Translations under genes and position numbers: made by a program
Notes under the pieces: generated by a model
The model's input: only the letters and a program-made list of their open reading frames with translations
What the model was told of the DNA's origin: nothing
The model's database searches: none
Shown here: piece by piece, positions 15,982-24,695 of the stretch
Position numbering within the stretch: the first letter of the stretch is position 1
Layout: each line of letters begins with the position of its first letter
Assembly (NCBI RefSeq): GCF_014204945.1
Contig: NZ_JACHMN010000002.1
Coordinates: forward strand, 3,123,001 to 3,187,000
DNA length: 64,000 nt
Direction of reading: 5' to 3'
Source of the DNA: Allocatelliglobosispora scoriae
Lineage (GTDB): Bacteria > Actinomycetota > Actinomycetes > Mycobacteriales > Micromonosporaceae

Positions 15982-16575
15982 GTGAGTGACAACCCTTTGC
16001 TGCCTCCGTGGCACAACGCGCCGCCGGTCGATCCCTACCCCTTCGAGGACACCTTCGACCTGCGTACGGGCCCTGATCTGCACCCCGCCCTGCTGGCCCT
16101 GCTGCCCTACGTCGGGCAGTGGCGCGGCCGCGGGCAGGGCGGCTACCCGACGATCGAGGACTTCGAGTACGGCCAGGAGATCACGATCAGCCACGACGGC
16201 CGCCCGTTCCTCAAGTACGAGTCCCGGGCCTGGATGATCGACGAGGACTCGAAGCCGATCAAGCCGATCGGCCGGGAGTCGGGTTGGTGGCGTCCCGTCT
16301 CCTCCGACGGCGGCAAGACCGACGAGATCGAGGCGCTGATAGTCACCCCGACGGGGATCATGGAGCTCTACATCGGCACCGTCGAGAGCAACCCGCCGCG
16401 GATGGAGATGGCGACCGACTTCGTCGCGCGTACGGCCACGGCGAAGGAGGTCACCGGCGGACACCGGCTCTACGGCATCGTCGAGGGCGCGCTCCTCTAC
16501 GCGCACGAGATGGCCGGGGTCGGACAGCCGCTCTCCCCGCATCTGAGCGCCCGTCTCCTCCGGGTCGGCGGCTGA
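15982..16575 (+). CDS. Nitrobindin-like heme-binding beta-barrel protein
   Basis: 197 aa of the FABP-like DUF1794 family. The motif GQWRGRGQGGYPTI is the GxWxGxG signature; further barrel strands are FLKYESRAW, GIMELYIGTVE and the C-terminal YAHEMAGVGQPLSPHLSARL, where a histidine is the likely axial heme ligand. Mycobacterial and plant homologues bind heme and scavenge NO or isomerise peroxynitrite. GTG start; coupled to the upstream small membrane gene by a 4-base gap. Confidence 0.85.
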   Translation: MSDNPLLPPWHNAPPVDPYPFEDTFDLRTGPDLHPALLALLPYVGQWRGRGQGGYPTIEDFEYGQEITISHDGRPFLKYESRAWMIDEDSKPIKPIGRESGWWRPVSSDGGKTDEIEALIVTPTGIMELYIGTVESNPPRMEMATDFVARTATAKEVTGGHRLYGIVEGALLYAHEMAGVGQPLSPHLSARLLRVGG

Positions 16576-16589
16576 CCTAGGCTCGGTGC

Positions 16590-17561
16590 ATGTCGGATCG
16601 CATACGGTGGGGCATCCTCGCCACGGGCGGCATCGCCCGCTCCTTCGCTCATGACCTGTCGCTCTTGCCGGGTGCCGAACTCGCCGCGGTCGGATCGCGC
16701 ACTCTCGCGAGTGCCGAGGCCTTCGCGGGCGAGTTCGGCATCGCCCGCGCCCACGGATCGTGGGAGGCGCTCGCCGCCGACCCCGAGGTCGACGTGATCT
16801 ATGTCGCGACACCGCACTCGCACCACCACGCGGCAGCCCTGACCTGCTTGAGAGCCGGGAAGCCGCTGCTGGTGGAGAAGGCCTTCACGCTCGACCTGGC
16901 CCAGGCGCAGGAGCTCGTCGACACCGCTCGGGAACGCGAACTGTTCCTGATGGAGGCGATGTGGACGCGCACGATCCCGGCGATCCGGCGGATCCAGGAG
17001 CTCATCGCCGACGGAGCGATCGGCGAGGTGACCCAGGTCACGGCGAGCTTCGGCCTCGGCATGGACTTCGATCCGTCGCACCGCCTGCGCAACCCCGAGC
17101 TCGGTGGTGGGGCGCTGCTCGACCTGGGCGTCTATCCGATCGCCTTCGCCCAGCTCTTCCTCGGCTCGCCGCAGCACATCCGCGCGTGGGCGTCACTCTG
17201 GCCGGAGGGCACGGACGCCAACACCGGGATCATCCTCGGGTACGACTCGGGCGGGGTCGCCACGCTGCACTGCGGTGTTCGTGGTGACTCGCGGGCGGCG
17301 AGGATCATCGGCACCGGGGGCCGGATCGAGCTGAACCACGGATTCCACTCGCCGACGGTCTTCACGCTCTTCCGGGGCGGCGGTCCGGGTGAGGAGTTCG
17401 ACCTGCCCCTGACCGGCAAGGGCATGGTCTACGAGGCCGAGGAGGTCATGTCGTGCCTGCGTGCCGGGAAGCTCGAGTCGGACCTGGTCCCGCTCTCGGT
17501 CACCCTCGACACCATGCGCATCCTCGACGCCGTACGCGAGCAGATCGGCGTGCGCTACTAA
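16590..17561 (+). CDS. Gfo/Idh/MocA family oxidoreductase
   Basis: 323 aa NAD(P)-dependent dehydrogenase. Rossmann start GILATGGIARSFAHDL, then VDVIYVATPHSHHHAAALTC and LLVEKAFTLD, which corresponds to the EKP motif with Ala in place of Pro. C-terminal domain marks: GGGALLDLGVYPIAFAQLF. It resembles the trans-dihydrodiol dehydrogenase type; the substrate is probably a sugar or polyol but is not determined. TAGGCT (16578-16583) is 6 bases before the ATG. Confidence 0.85.
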   Translation: MSDRIRWGILATGGIARSFAHDLSLLPGAELAAVGSRTLASAEAFAGEFGIARAHGSWEALAADPEVDVIYVATPHSHHHAAALTCLRAGKPLLVEKAFTLDLAQAQELVDTARERELFLMEAMWTRTIPAIRRIQELIADGAIGEVTQVTASFGLGMDFDPSHRLRNPELGGGALLDLGVYPIAFAQLFLGSPQHIRAWASLWPEGTDANTGIILGYDSGGVATLHCGVRGDSRAARIIGTGGRIELNHGFHSPTVFTLFRGGGPGEEFDLPLTGKGMVYEAEEVMSCLRAGKLESDLVPLSVTLDTMRILDAVREQIGVRY

Positions 17562-17567
17562 CCCTGT

Positions 17568-17629
17568 CCCGTTGTGCAGCAGAGCGTGGCCCGGACCGCG
17601 GTCCGGGCCACGCTCTGCTGCACAACGGG
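17568..17629. repeat. Palindromic repeat family B, copy 1
   Basis: A perfect 62-base palindrome: 30-base arms with a 2-base loop. The left arm reads CCCGTTGTGCAGCAGAGCG then TGGCCCGGACC. It lies 6 bases after the oxidoreductase stop and 9 before the convergent phosphate transporter stop. Confidence 0.92.
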
Positions 17630-17638
17630 GCGGAGGGC

Positions 17639-18655
17639 TCAGAAGACCCAGTGGGTGAGCAGGTAGATGACGGAGGCCAGGACGGCCGCGCCGGGGAAGG
17701 TGAGCACCCAGGCGGTGACGATGTTGCCGGCCACGCCCCAGCGGACCGCGGAGAGCTTCTTCGTCGCGCCGACACCCATGATCGCCGAGGTGATCGTGTG
17801 CGTGGTCGAGATCGGCGCACCGAGGACCAGCGCGTTGTAGTAGAGAACGGCGCTCGCCACGGTCTCCGCCGCGAACCCCTCCGCCGGCCCCAAGTCGATG
17901 ATCTTGCGGCCCAGCGTCCGGATGATGCGCCAGCCACCGGCATAGGTGCCCAGCGCCAGCATCGTCGCCGAGCTGTAGAAGACCCACTCGGGGATGTGCG
18001 TCGCGCTGGACTGGTAGCCGCCGACGTAGAGCGCCAGGACGATGATGCCCATCGTCTTGGCGGCGTCCTGCATACCGTGGCCGATCGACATCGCGACCGC
18101 GGAGATCGTCTGCGCGATGCGGAAGCCCCGGTTGAGCTTGCCCGGGTGTCCCCGACGGAAGATCCACATGATCGCCGTCATCATGATCGCGCCGAGGATG
18201 AAGCCGGCGACCGGCGAGGCGACCATCGGGATGATGATGTTCTTCCAGATCCCGCTCCAGAGCACCGTCGCGTCGATGCCGAAGGCGACACCGGCGAGCG
18301 TGGCACCGACGAGGCCGCCGAAGAGCGCGTGCGACGACGAGGAGGGGATGCCGAAATACCAGGTGAGCAGGTTCCAGCCGATCGCACCGACGACGCCGGC
18401 GAAGACGATGCCGAGGCTCGCGGTGCCCTGGGGCAGCGTCACCAGGCCACTGCCGACGGTCTTGGCCACCTTGGCGCCGAAGTGGGCGCCGATGAAGTTG
18501 CCGATCGCGGCGATGCCGAGCGCGACCCGGGGCGTCAGCGCCCTGGTCGAGATGCTGGTCGCGATCGCGTTGGCGGCGTCATGAAAGCCGTTGGTGTAGT
18601 CGAAGATCATCGCAGCGGCGATGACCGCGATGACCGCGAAGAGTGCGGCGTCCAA
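17639..18655 (-). CDS. pit: PiT-family inorganic phosphate transporter
   Basis: 338 aa, about ten membrane helices. The two PiT signature repeats are visible: FDYTNGFHDAANAIATSIST at the N-terminus and GMQDAAKTMGIIVLAL near residue 210. It imports phosphate with protons or sodium, often as a metal-phosphate complex. The gene starts 3 bases after the DUF47 stop, the usual regulator-transporter pair, and ends near the palindrome at 17568. Confidence 0.9.
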   Translation of the reverse strand: MDAALFAVIAVIAAAMIFDYTNGFHDAANAIATSISTRALTPRVALGIAAIGNFIGAHFGAKVAKTVGSGLVTLPQGTASLGIVFAGVVGAIGWNLLTWYFGIPSSSSHALFGGLVGATLAGVAFGIDATVLWSGIWKNIIIPMVASPVAGFILGAIMMTAIMWIFRRGHPGKLNRGFRIAQTISAVAMSIGHGMQDAAKTMGIIVLALYVGGYQSSATHIPEWVFYSSATMLALGTYAGGWRIIRTLGRKIIDLGPAEGFAAETVASAVLYYNALVLGAPISTTHTITSAIMGVGATKKLSAVRWGVAGNIVTAWVLTFPGAAVLASVIYLLTHWVF

Positions 18656-18658
18656 GGC

Positions 18659-19285
18659 TCAGGACTCCTTGACGGAGATCGTCTCGACGGTGTTCGCCAC
18701 GTGCTCGAAGGCGTCGCAGGCCGCCTCCAGCTCGTCGGCGACCTCCTTCATCTTGAGGACCGTGAGTGCGTCGTACTCGCCGGAGAAGAGCCGGACCAGC
18801 AGCATGCGGTGCGCTCGGTCGCCCTCGTTCTCCAGGCGGTTGATCTCCACCCAGTACTCCTTCATGCCCTTCATGCCCTTGAGGCGCGGCATCGCCGCGG
18901 CCGTCAGGCGGGCCTGCTGGTCCAGCACGTCGACCAGCTCGTGCATCTCGCGCGGCAGCGCGGGCAGCTTGGTCAGCCCGTAGAGGTAGACGAAGTTGCC
19001 GACCGCCTCGATGTGGTCCATGACGTCGTCGAGGCCCGAGCCGAGGTCGTAGATGTCCTCGCGGTCGAACGGCGTGATGAAGGTCGAGTTGATCTTCGTG
19101 TAGAGCTCATGGGTGATCTGGTCGCTGTCGTGCTCGACCTCGCTGAGACGCTCGCTGACCGACTGGACGTCGGCGCCGGGGAGCGCGAGCTCGCTCAGCA
19201 GCTCCGTGCCTCGGACAAGGTTCTGCGCGGCCCGACTGAAGAAGTCGTAGAAGGCGTTGTCTTGCGGGCGGAGAGAGAACTTCAC
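18659..19285 (-). CDS. DUF47 (PhoU-like) phosphate transport regulator
   Basis: 208 aa helical protein. VKFSLRPQDNAFYDFFSRAA at the start, EHDSDQITHELYTKINSTF and PFDREDIYDLGSGLDDVMDH match DUF47, which pairs with PiT transporters and is related to PhoU. The conserved acidic residues probably bind metal. GTG at 19285 with GAGG about ten bases upstream; a TTG at 19294 is less likely because it abuts GAGG. Confidence 0.88.
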   Translation of the reverse strand: MKFSLRPQDNAFYDFFSRAAQNLVRGTELLSELALPGADVQSVSERLSEVEHDSDQITHELYTKINSTFITPFDREDIYDLGSGLDDVMDHIEAVGNFVYLYGLTKLPALPREMHELVDVLDQQARLTAAAMPRLKGMKGMKEYWVEINRLENEGDRAHRMLLVRLFSGEYDALTVLKMKEVADELEAACDAFEHVANTVETISVKES

Positions 19286-19340
19286 GGCACACAACCTCGC
19301 TGTCGGGGATCTGCCTAGGTCCGCGTGAATGCTAGGGCTT

Positions 19341-19367
19341 GTTACCCGGCCGTAGAAGGCCGGTTAC
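19341..19367 (-). terminator. Terminator between ppk2 and the DUF47-pit pair
   Basis: GTAACCGGCC / GGCCGGGTAAC stem on the complement with loop TTCTAC, 18 bases after the ppk2 stop. It separates ppk2 from the phosphate transporter operon. Confidence 0.65.
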
Positions 19368-19384
19368 CTTCAGCCACTCTGGAT

Positions 19385-20266
19385 TCATGATGAGTTCACC
19401 TGCCGTTCACCTTCGAGTCGGCGGCGCTCCTCGGCACTGTCGAAATCGGCCGGTGGATATGTCAGTTTTAGGCGTCCCAACGCCTCCAAAAGGAGATTTG
19501 CGACCGCCCAGTTGCGGTACCACTTGCGATCGGCGGGGACGACGTACCAGGGAGCGTGATCAGGACCACACCGTTCGAGGACATCGGCGTATGCGGCCTG
19601 GTAGTCGGGCCACCGGCTCCGCTCGTCCACGTCGGACGGGTTGTACTTCCAGAACTTGGTGGGGTCCTCGAGCCGCTCCAGCAACCGCTTGCGCTGCTCG
19701 TCCGGCGAGATGTGCAGCATGACCTTGACCAGCTCATAGCCCTCGTCGACGAGCTGCCGCTCGAAGCGGTTGATCTGACCGAAGCGATCACCCCACGTCC
19801 GCGCGGGGACGAGCTCGTGCACCCGGACCACGAGCACGTCCTCGTAGTGCGAGCGGTTGAAGACACCGACCACCCCGGCCGCGGGCAGCGCGCGCTTGAT
19901 CCGCCAGAGGAAGGGGTGCGACAGCTCCTCCGCCGTCGGCTTCCCAAACCCCACGATGTGTACGCCCTGCGGGTTGAGCTGGCCGATCACGTTCTTGATC
20001 GTCCCGTCCTTGCCGCCGCAGTCCATCGCCTGGAGCACCATCAGCACCCGCTTGCGGTACTCCGGGTGCTCCTTGGCCGAGGCGAAGAGCATCTCCTGCT
20101 GCCGGAAGAGTTCGACACCGATCTCGGCGATCGCGGCGCGGGACCACTCCTTGGGATCTCGTCCCACCTTTTTGGGCAGCCCAGGGGTAGACCGGGGGTC
20201 GATCGCCGCCAGATCCACCGGACCCGGACCGACCCGAAGCAGCTTGCTGAGACCGGGTGACGCCAT
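19385..20266 (-). CDS. ppk2: Polyphosphate kinase 2 family protein
   Basis: 293 aa. Walker A-type MDCGGKDGTIKNVIG near residue 80 and the PPK2 marks FGKPTAEELSHPFLWR, NRSHYEDVLVVRVH and PWYVVPADRKWYRNWAV. It moves phosphate between polyphosphate and nucleotides; this subclass (polyphosphate-to-nucleotide) usually makes NDP or NTP. The ATG at 20266 is chosen; an ATG at 20284 with AAAGG upstream is a fair alternative. Lies next to the phosphate transporter, which fits phosphate storage. Confidence 0.88.
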   Translation of the reverse strand: MASPGLSKLLRVGPGPVDLAAIDPRSTPGLPKKVGRDPKEWSRAAIAEIGVELFRQQEMLFASAKEHPEYRKRVLMVLQAMDCGGKDGTIKNVIGQLNPQGVHIVGFGKPTAEELSHPFLWRIKRALPAAGVVGVFNRSHYEDVLVVRVHELVPARTWGDRFGQINRFERQLVDEGYELVKVMLHISPDEQRKRLLERLEDPTKFWKYNPSDVDERSRWPDYQAAYADVLERCGPDHAPWYVVPADRKWYRNWAVANLLLEALGRLKLTYPPADFDSAEERRRLEGERQVNSS

Positions 20267-20327
20267 GCGCCGATCATCACCCATGTCCGGCCTTTGCGCT
20301 CGGCTAACCCGACATTTCGCAGCAGGA

Positions 20328-20828
20328 TCAGGTCGTGACCTTCTCCAGCCAGCGGTGATAGTGCGTCGCGAAGGGTTCGGTGCCGTCGGCGAGCGCCCGC
20401 TCGAGGTACTTCGCCGCCGCCCACGCCTGCTCGACCACATTGGGCGGGTAATCGAAGCGCACCCGGTGCACCGCGAACTCGTCCTCGTCGACGAGGAGCA
20501 CCGCACCCGACGCCCGGCGTCTCTTCACGTCGAGGTCGAGGTCGGCCACGGTCACGCCCTGCGCCGTCCACGTCGCCGGCGTGGCGATGTCGCAGTAGAC
20601 CTCGCTGCCCTGCGGCGGCGGGTTGAACATCGCTGTCCACCATCCGTCATCAGGGATCAATAGGACCCACGGGAGCTCGTGCGCGACCCCGTCATCGGAG
20701 ACCGTGCCACTCGCCACCCCTAACCAGCTGCCATGCTCGTCGCGACCCAGAAGTGACGCCGGATAGCCACGATGCGGCGAACCGTCGTACTTAGTGATCT
20801 CGACCCGTATGGGGTTCACACCGGCCAT
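20328..20828 (-). CDS. DUF402 protein
   Basis: 166 aa. The fold marks WVLLIPDDGWWTAMFNPP, EVYCDIATPATW, VTVADLDLDVKR and LLVDEDEF match DUF402, a family that includes nucleoside tri/diphosphatases and FomD. Aspartates in DLDLDV and VDEDEF would bind divalent metal. The ATG at 20828 is used; a GTG at 20819 has AGGA eight bases upstream and may be the real start. Divergent from dinG with 39 bases between. Confidence 0.8.
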   Translation of the reverse strand: MAGVNPIRVEITKYDGSPHRGYPASLLGRDEHGSWLGVASGTVSDDGVAHELPWVLLIPDDGWWTAMFNPPPQGSEVYCDIATPATWTAQGVTVADLDLDVKRRRASGAVLLVDEDEFAVHRVRFDYPPNVVEQAWAAAKYLERALADGTEPFATHYHRWLEKVTT

Positions 20829-20867
20829 CCTAAGGAAGTGTCCGAGTAACGGGGTAGGTTCCTTTGC

Positions 20868-22859
20868 GTGAGCCGACGATCCGCGCCTACTCCCGCCGCG
20901 ATTCTCGAAGCAGCCGTCGGCGCTGTGCCCGGTGGGGCAGCCCGACCAGGTCAGCAGGCGATGACGCAGGCCATCGTCGACGCGATGGCGGGCGGGCACC
21001 ATCTTCTCGTCCAAGCCGGCACCGGGACCGGGAAGTCGCTGGCCTACCTGTCGCCCGCGCTGACCGTCAACGGTCCGGCGGTCATCTCGACGGCCACCCT
21101 GGCGCTCCAGTCCCAGCTGGTCGACCACGACCTGCCGAGGATGGCCGACAGCGCCGCCAAGCTGCTCGGCCGGCGGCCCACCTTCGCCGTGCTCAAGGGG
21201 CGCCACCACTACCTCTGCCTAGCCAAGCTGGAGCACTCCTCCGACGAGGAGCCCGACGACGGCCTCTTCGATGTCGCCGCGGTCCCGTCCGACAAGCCGA
21301 GCGGACCCAAGCTGACCTGGGTCGGCGAGGCGGGCAAGCTCGGCAAGCAGATCGCCCGGATCCGCGACTGGGCGATGGAGACCGAGACCGGCGACCGCGA
21401 CGAGCTCGACCCCGGTGTCGACGAGGTCGTCTGGCGGCAGGTGAGCATGCCGGCCCGCGAGTGCGTCGGTGCGATGCGCTGCCCCTACGGCCCGGAGTGC
21501 TTCGCCGAGGCGTCCCGCGAGCGGGCCCGCGAGGCCGATGTCGTCGTCACCAACCACTCGCTGCTCGCCTTCGACATGATGGCCGGGCGGCACATCGTCC
21601 CGCCGCACAAGCTGCTCATCATCGACGAGGCGCACGAGCTCGCCGACCGGGTCTCCGGCGCCGCGCAGGCCGAGCTCACCGCCGAGAGCATCGACCGGGC
21701 GGCGCGGACGGCACGGGCGATCATCGACCCCGAGGACTACGAGTCCCTCGTCACGGCGGCCGACTCGCTCACGCTCGGGCTCACCGCCACCCAGCCGGGC
21801 CGCCTCGTCGGCGATCTGCCGCAGGGGCTGCTGGAGGCGTGCACGATCCTCGACGGCGCCACCAGCCGGGCGCTGCGCAAGATCGGCGAGGTCAAGGCAG
21901 ACGACCCCGACCCGGTTCGCAAGCAGCAGTCCAAGTCGGTCCTCACCGACCTCAACACCACCGCGCAGCGGCTGCTCGCCTTCGAGGACCACGACGTCGC
22001 CTGGGTCGAGGTGGAGCCCCGCCGATCGCTCATGGTCGCGCCGCTCTCCGTCGCCAACCTCCTCGGCGAGAAGCTCTTCGACGAGCGCACGGTCGTCGCC
22101 ACCTCGGCGACCCTGGCGCTCGGCGGCAAGTTCGAGACCGTCGCCCGAGGGCTCGGGCTGCCCGGCAACCCGGCCAAGGACGCGGGACCCAAGTGGACCT
22201 CGCTCGATGTCGGCTCGCCCTTCGACTATCCCAAGCAGGGCATCCTCTATGTGGCGGCGCACCTGCCCCGTCCCGCCGCCAGCGGGCTGCCCGACCCCGC
22301 CGGGGTGGAGCTGCTCGCGCTGATCGAGGCGCTCGGTGGGCGTACCCTCGGATTGTTCTCCTCGCGACGCGCCGCGACGCAGGCGGCGGAGCTGGTGCGC
22401 GGCAAGACCAACCTCACCGTGCTCCTGCAGGGTGACGAGGCGCTGCCGCTGCTCGTGCGGCGCTTCCGCGAGGAGCGGTCGAGCTGCCTCTTCGGCGTCA
22501 TGTCGCTCTGGCAGGGCGTCGACGTGCCCGGTGACGCGTGCCAGCTCGTCGTCATCGACCGGCTGCCCTTCCCGCGCCCGGACGAGCCGCTCTCCGCCGC
22601 TCGCTCCGCGGTGGTCGACGCGACGGGCGGCTCCGGCTTCAGCGCGGTCAGCGTGCCGATCGCGGCGGTCCGGCTCGCGCAGGGCGTCGGCCGGTTGATC
22701 CGCTCCACCTCGGACAAGGGTGTGGTGGCGGTCCTCGACTCCCGGCTGGAGACCGCGAAGGGCTACGGCGCCTTCCTGCGGGCCAGCCTGCCGCCGTTCT
22801 GGTATACGACCAAGCAGGAGGCCGCCCTCGGTGCGCTCCGGCGCCTCGGCGCCAGCTGA
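20868..22859 (+). CDS. DinG/XPD-family ATP-dependent DNA helicase
   Basis: 663 aa superfamily 2 helicase. Walker A QAGTGTGKSLAYL, motif II LLIIDEAHELAD and a C-terminal QGVGRLIRSTSDKG. Cysteines around residues 115-210 (HHYLCLAKLE, ARECVGAMRCPYGPECF) fit the four-cysteine Fe-S cluster of this family, which unwinds 5' to 3' in repair. TAGGTT is 7 bases before the GTG start (leaderless). Followed by a B palindrome. Confidence 0.88.
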   Translation: MSRRSAPTPAAILEAAVGAVPGGAARPGQQAMTQAIVDAMAGGHHLLVQAGTGTGKSLAYLSPALTVNGPAVISTATLALQSQLVDHDLPRMADSAAKLLGRRPTFAVLKGRHHYLCLAKLEHSSDEEPDDGLFDVAAVPSDKPSGPKLTWVGEAGKLGKQIARIRDWAMETETGDRDELDPGVDEVVWRQVSMPARECVGAMRCPYGPECFAEASRERAREADVVVTNHSLLAFDMMAGRHIVPPHKLLIIDEAHELADRVSGAAQAELTAESIDRAARTARAIIDPEDYESLVTAADSLTLGLTATQPGRLVGDLPQGLLEACTILDGATSRALRKIGEVKADDPDPVRKQQSKSVLTDLNTTAQRLLAFEDHDVAWVEVEPRRSLMVAPLSVANLLGEKLFDERTVVATSATLALGGKFETVARGLGLPGNPAKDAGPKWTSLDVGSPFDYPKQGILYVAAHLPRPAASGLPDPAGVELLALIEALGGRTLGLFSSRRAATQAAELVRGKTNLTVLLQGDEALPLLVRRFREERSSCLFGVMSLWQGVDVPGDACQLVVIDRLPFPRPDEPLSAARSAVVDATGGSGFSAVSVPIAAVRLAQGVGRLIRSTSDKGVVAVLDSRLETAKGYGAFLRASLPPFWYTTKQEAALGALRRLGAS

Positions 22860-22868
22860 TCCACGGCT

Positions 22869-22928
22869 ACGTTGTGCAGCAGAGCGTGGCCATTTTCGCG
22901 CTGGAGGCCACGGTGTGCTGCACAACGT
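22869..22928. repeat. Palindromic repeat family B, copy 2
   Basis: 23-base arms (22869-22891 and 22906-22928) with two mismatches and a 14-base loop. The left arm ACGTTGTGCAGCAGAGCG then TGGCC is the same variant as copy 1. It lies between convergent dinG and the GroES-like gene. Confidence 0.88.
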
Positions 22929-22940
22929 GACGGGGTCAGA

Positions 22941-23279
22941 TCACAGGTAAAGGCCGGTGCCGCTGTCCTCGATGCGGGTGGCGGCGACGGCGTGGACGTC
23001 GCGCTCGCGGAGCAGGATGTAGCCGCGACCGTGCAGCTCCACCTCGGAGCGGTCGTCGGGGTCGAAGAGGACCCGGTCGCCGGTGACGATGGAGCGGACG
23101 TGCGGACCGACCGCGACCGCGGTCGCCCAGGCGAGCCGGTGCGCCACCTCCGCCGTCGCCGGGATGACGATCCCGGCGGCCGATCGGCGCTCGCCCTCGG
23201 GGCCGTCGATGCGGACCAGCACGCGGTCGTGCAGCAGGCGAATGGGCAGGCCGGCGTCGGCGGTGGTCGTGTCGCTCAC
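22941..23279 (-). CDS. GroES-like co-chaperonin domain protein
   Basis: 112 aa. Cpn10 fold marks: LPIRLLHDRVLVRIDG, the mobile-loop region RRSAAGIVIPATA and YILLRERDVHAVA. It is not next to groEL (41981-43603), has a diverged mobile loop and a short polar N-terminal extension, so it may be a second, specialised co-chaperonin. TACCGT is 8 bases before the GTG at 23279 on the complement. Confidence 0.8.
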   Translation of the reverse strand: MSDTTTADAGLPIRLLHDRVLVRIDGPEGERRSAAGIVIPATAEVAHRLAWATAVAVGPHVRSIVTGDRVLFDPDDRSEVELHGRGYILLRERDVHAVAATRIEDSGTGLYL

Positions 23280-23368
23280 GGTCGACAACGGTACTCTGCG
23301 GCCCCCGGCGCGCGCCGAGCGGTTACGGTGAGGGCCGGGGTAGGGCATCATGAGGCCCGGAGGTGCGC

Positions 23369-24628
23369 ATGGGACGTTTCGAGCAGGCTCGGGAGAACAT
23401 CCGGCGGGCATATGAGGCGGGGCGGGCCAGCGTGCGTGCGGCTCGGGCCGAGCAGACCCGGCGCTACGAGGAGACCCAGTTCGAGCCCGAGGAGCCGACC
23501 GCCGCGGCGATCGTGCACAACTCGACGACGAGTCGCGACGACGCGGAGGTCCCCGGTGGACTGCGGGTCGCCGCCGCGTGGTCCTGGCGCCTGCTGATCG
23601 TCGGCGCGCTCGCCTGGTTCGTGCTCTACGGCATCGTCATGCTCTCCACCGTCGTGATCCCGCTGATCATCGCGCTGCTGCTCGCCGCGCTCTTCTCGCC
23701 GGCCGTGTCGTGGCTGCGGCAGATCGGGCTCAACCGGTCGATCGCCACCACGATCGTCGTGATCGCCGGGATCGCGCTGGTCGCGGGCACGCTCACCGCG
23801 GTCATCAGCTCCTTCGTGACCGGGCTGCCCGAGGTGACCACCAACGCCAAGGAGGGTCTCCGCGAGGTCGAGAACTGGATGCGCCACAAGCCGCTCAACC
23901 TCACCGACCTGCAGTTCACCAAGATCGGCGACGCCGCGCAGAAGTGGTTCGACGACAACCGCGACGCCGTCACCACCGGCTTCATCTCCACCGCGACGAC
24001 GACGTTGCACGTGCTCGCCGGCTTCTTCCTGGTGCTCTTCTCGCTCTTCTTCCTGCTGCGCGACGGCCGCCAGATCTGGCGCTTCTTCGTCGGGCTGATG
24101 CCGGCCGCCACGCGCGAGCCGCTCGACTTCGCGGGCATCGCCGCGTGGCACTCGCTCGTCTCCTACGTACGCGCGACGATCATCGTGGCCTTCATCGACG
24201 CCGTCGGCATCTACATCGCCATGGTGATCCTCGACGTGCCGCTCAAGGAGGCGCTCGCCGCGCTCGTCTTCCTCTTCTCCTTCGTGCCGATCCTCGGCGC
24301 CACGATCTCCGGGACCATCGCCGTCCTCGTGGCGCTGGTGGCGAAGGACCCGCTGACGGCACTCATCCTGCTCGCCGCCGTGATCGGGGTGCAGCAGTTC
24401 GAGGGGCACGTACTCCAGCCGCTGATCATGGGCCGGGCGGTCGCGATCCACCCGCTGGCTGTGATCCTCGCCATCGCGGGCGGGCTCGTGATCGCGGGGA
24501 TCATCGGGGCGCTGATCGCCGTACCGATGATCGCGATGCTCAACACCGGCATCCGAGCGCTGGTCGCACGGAGGCGAGCGGCCTCCCCGGAGGCGCTCGC
24601 CGAGGCGGCGTTACCTACCGCGACATAG
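23369..24628 (+). CDS. AI-2E family transporter
   Basis: 419 aa with a polar N-terminal tail of about 70 residues and about seven or eight membrane helices, from LLIVGALAWFVLYGIVML on. Family marks: VIPLIIALLLAALFSPAV, FFLVLFSLFFLLRDGRQIW and the C-terminal QQFEGHVLQPLIMGRAVAIH. Members export autoinducer-2 or act as ion exchangers; which applies is unknown. ATG at 23369 has GGAGG five bases upstream. Confidence 0.85.
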   Translation: MGRFEQARENIRRAYEAGRASVRAARAEQTRRYEETQFEPEEPTAAAIVHNSTTSRDDAEVPGGLRVAAAWSWRLLIVGALAWFVLYGIVMLSTVVIPLIIALLLAALFSPAVSWLRQIGLNRSIATTIVVIAGIALVAGTLTAVISSFVTGLPEVTTNAKEGLREVENWMRHKPLNLTDLQFTKIGDAAQKWFDDNRDAVTTGFISTATTTLHVLAGFFLVLFSLFFLLRDGRQIWRFFVGLMPAATREPLDFAGIAAWHSLVSYVRATIIVAFIDAVGIYIAMVILDVPLKEALAALVFLFSFVPILGATISGTIAVLVALVAKDPLTALILLAAVIGVQQFEGHVLQPLIMGRAVAIHPLAVILAIAGGLVIAGIIGALIAVPMIAMLNTGIRALVARRRAASPEALAEAALPTAT

Positions 24629-24695
24629 GGGTATCAATGCGTCGCTCACGGTCACCGGGGCGGCGGAATTCACCTGACCTGCCTACGATCCGACC

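Noticed and set aside
17453..19318. Long plus-strand open frame (about 620 codons) across the phosphate genes
   Set aside because: Antisense to the PiT and DUF47 genes, which have clear family motifs. The frame is an artefact of GC-rich codon use and encodes only Arg/Asp/Gly-rich low-complexity sequence.
21219..22925. Long complement-strand frame opposite dinG
   Set aside because: Shadow of the helicase; composition-biased with no recognisable motif.
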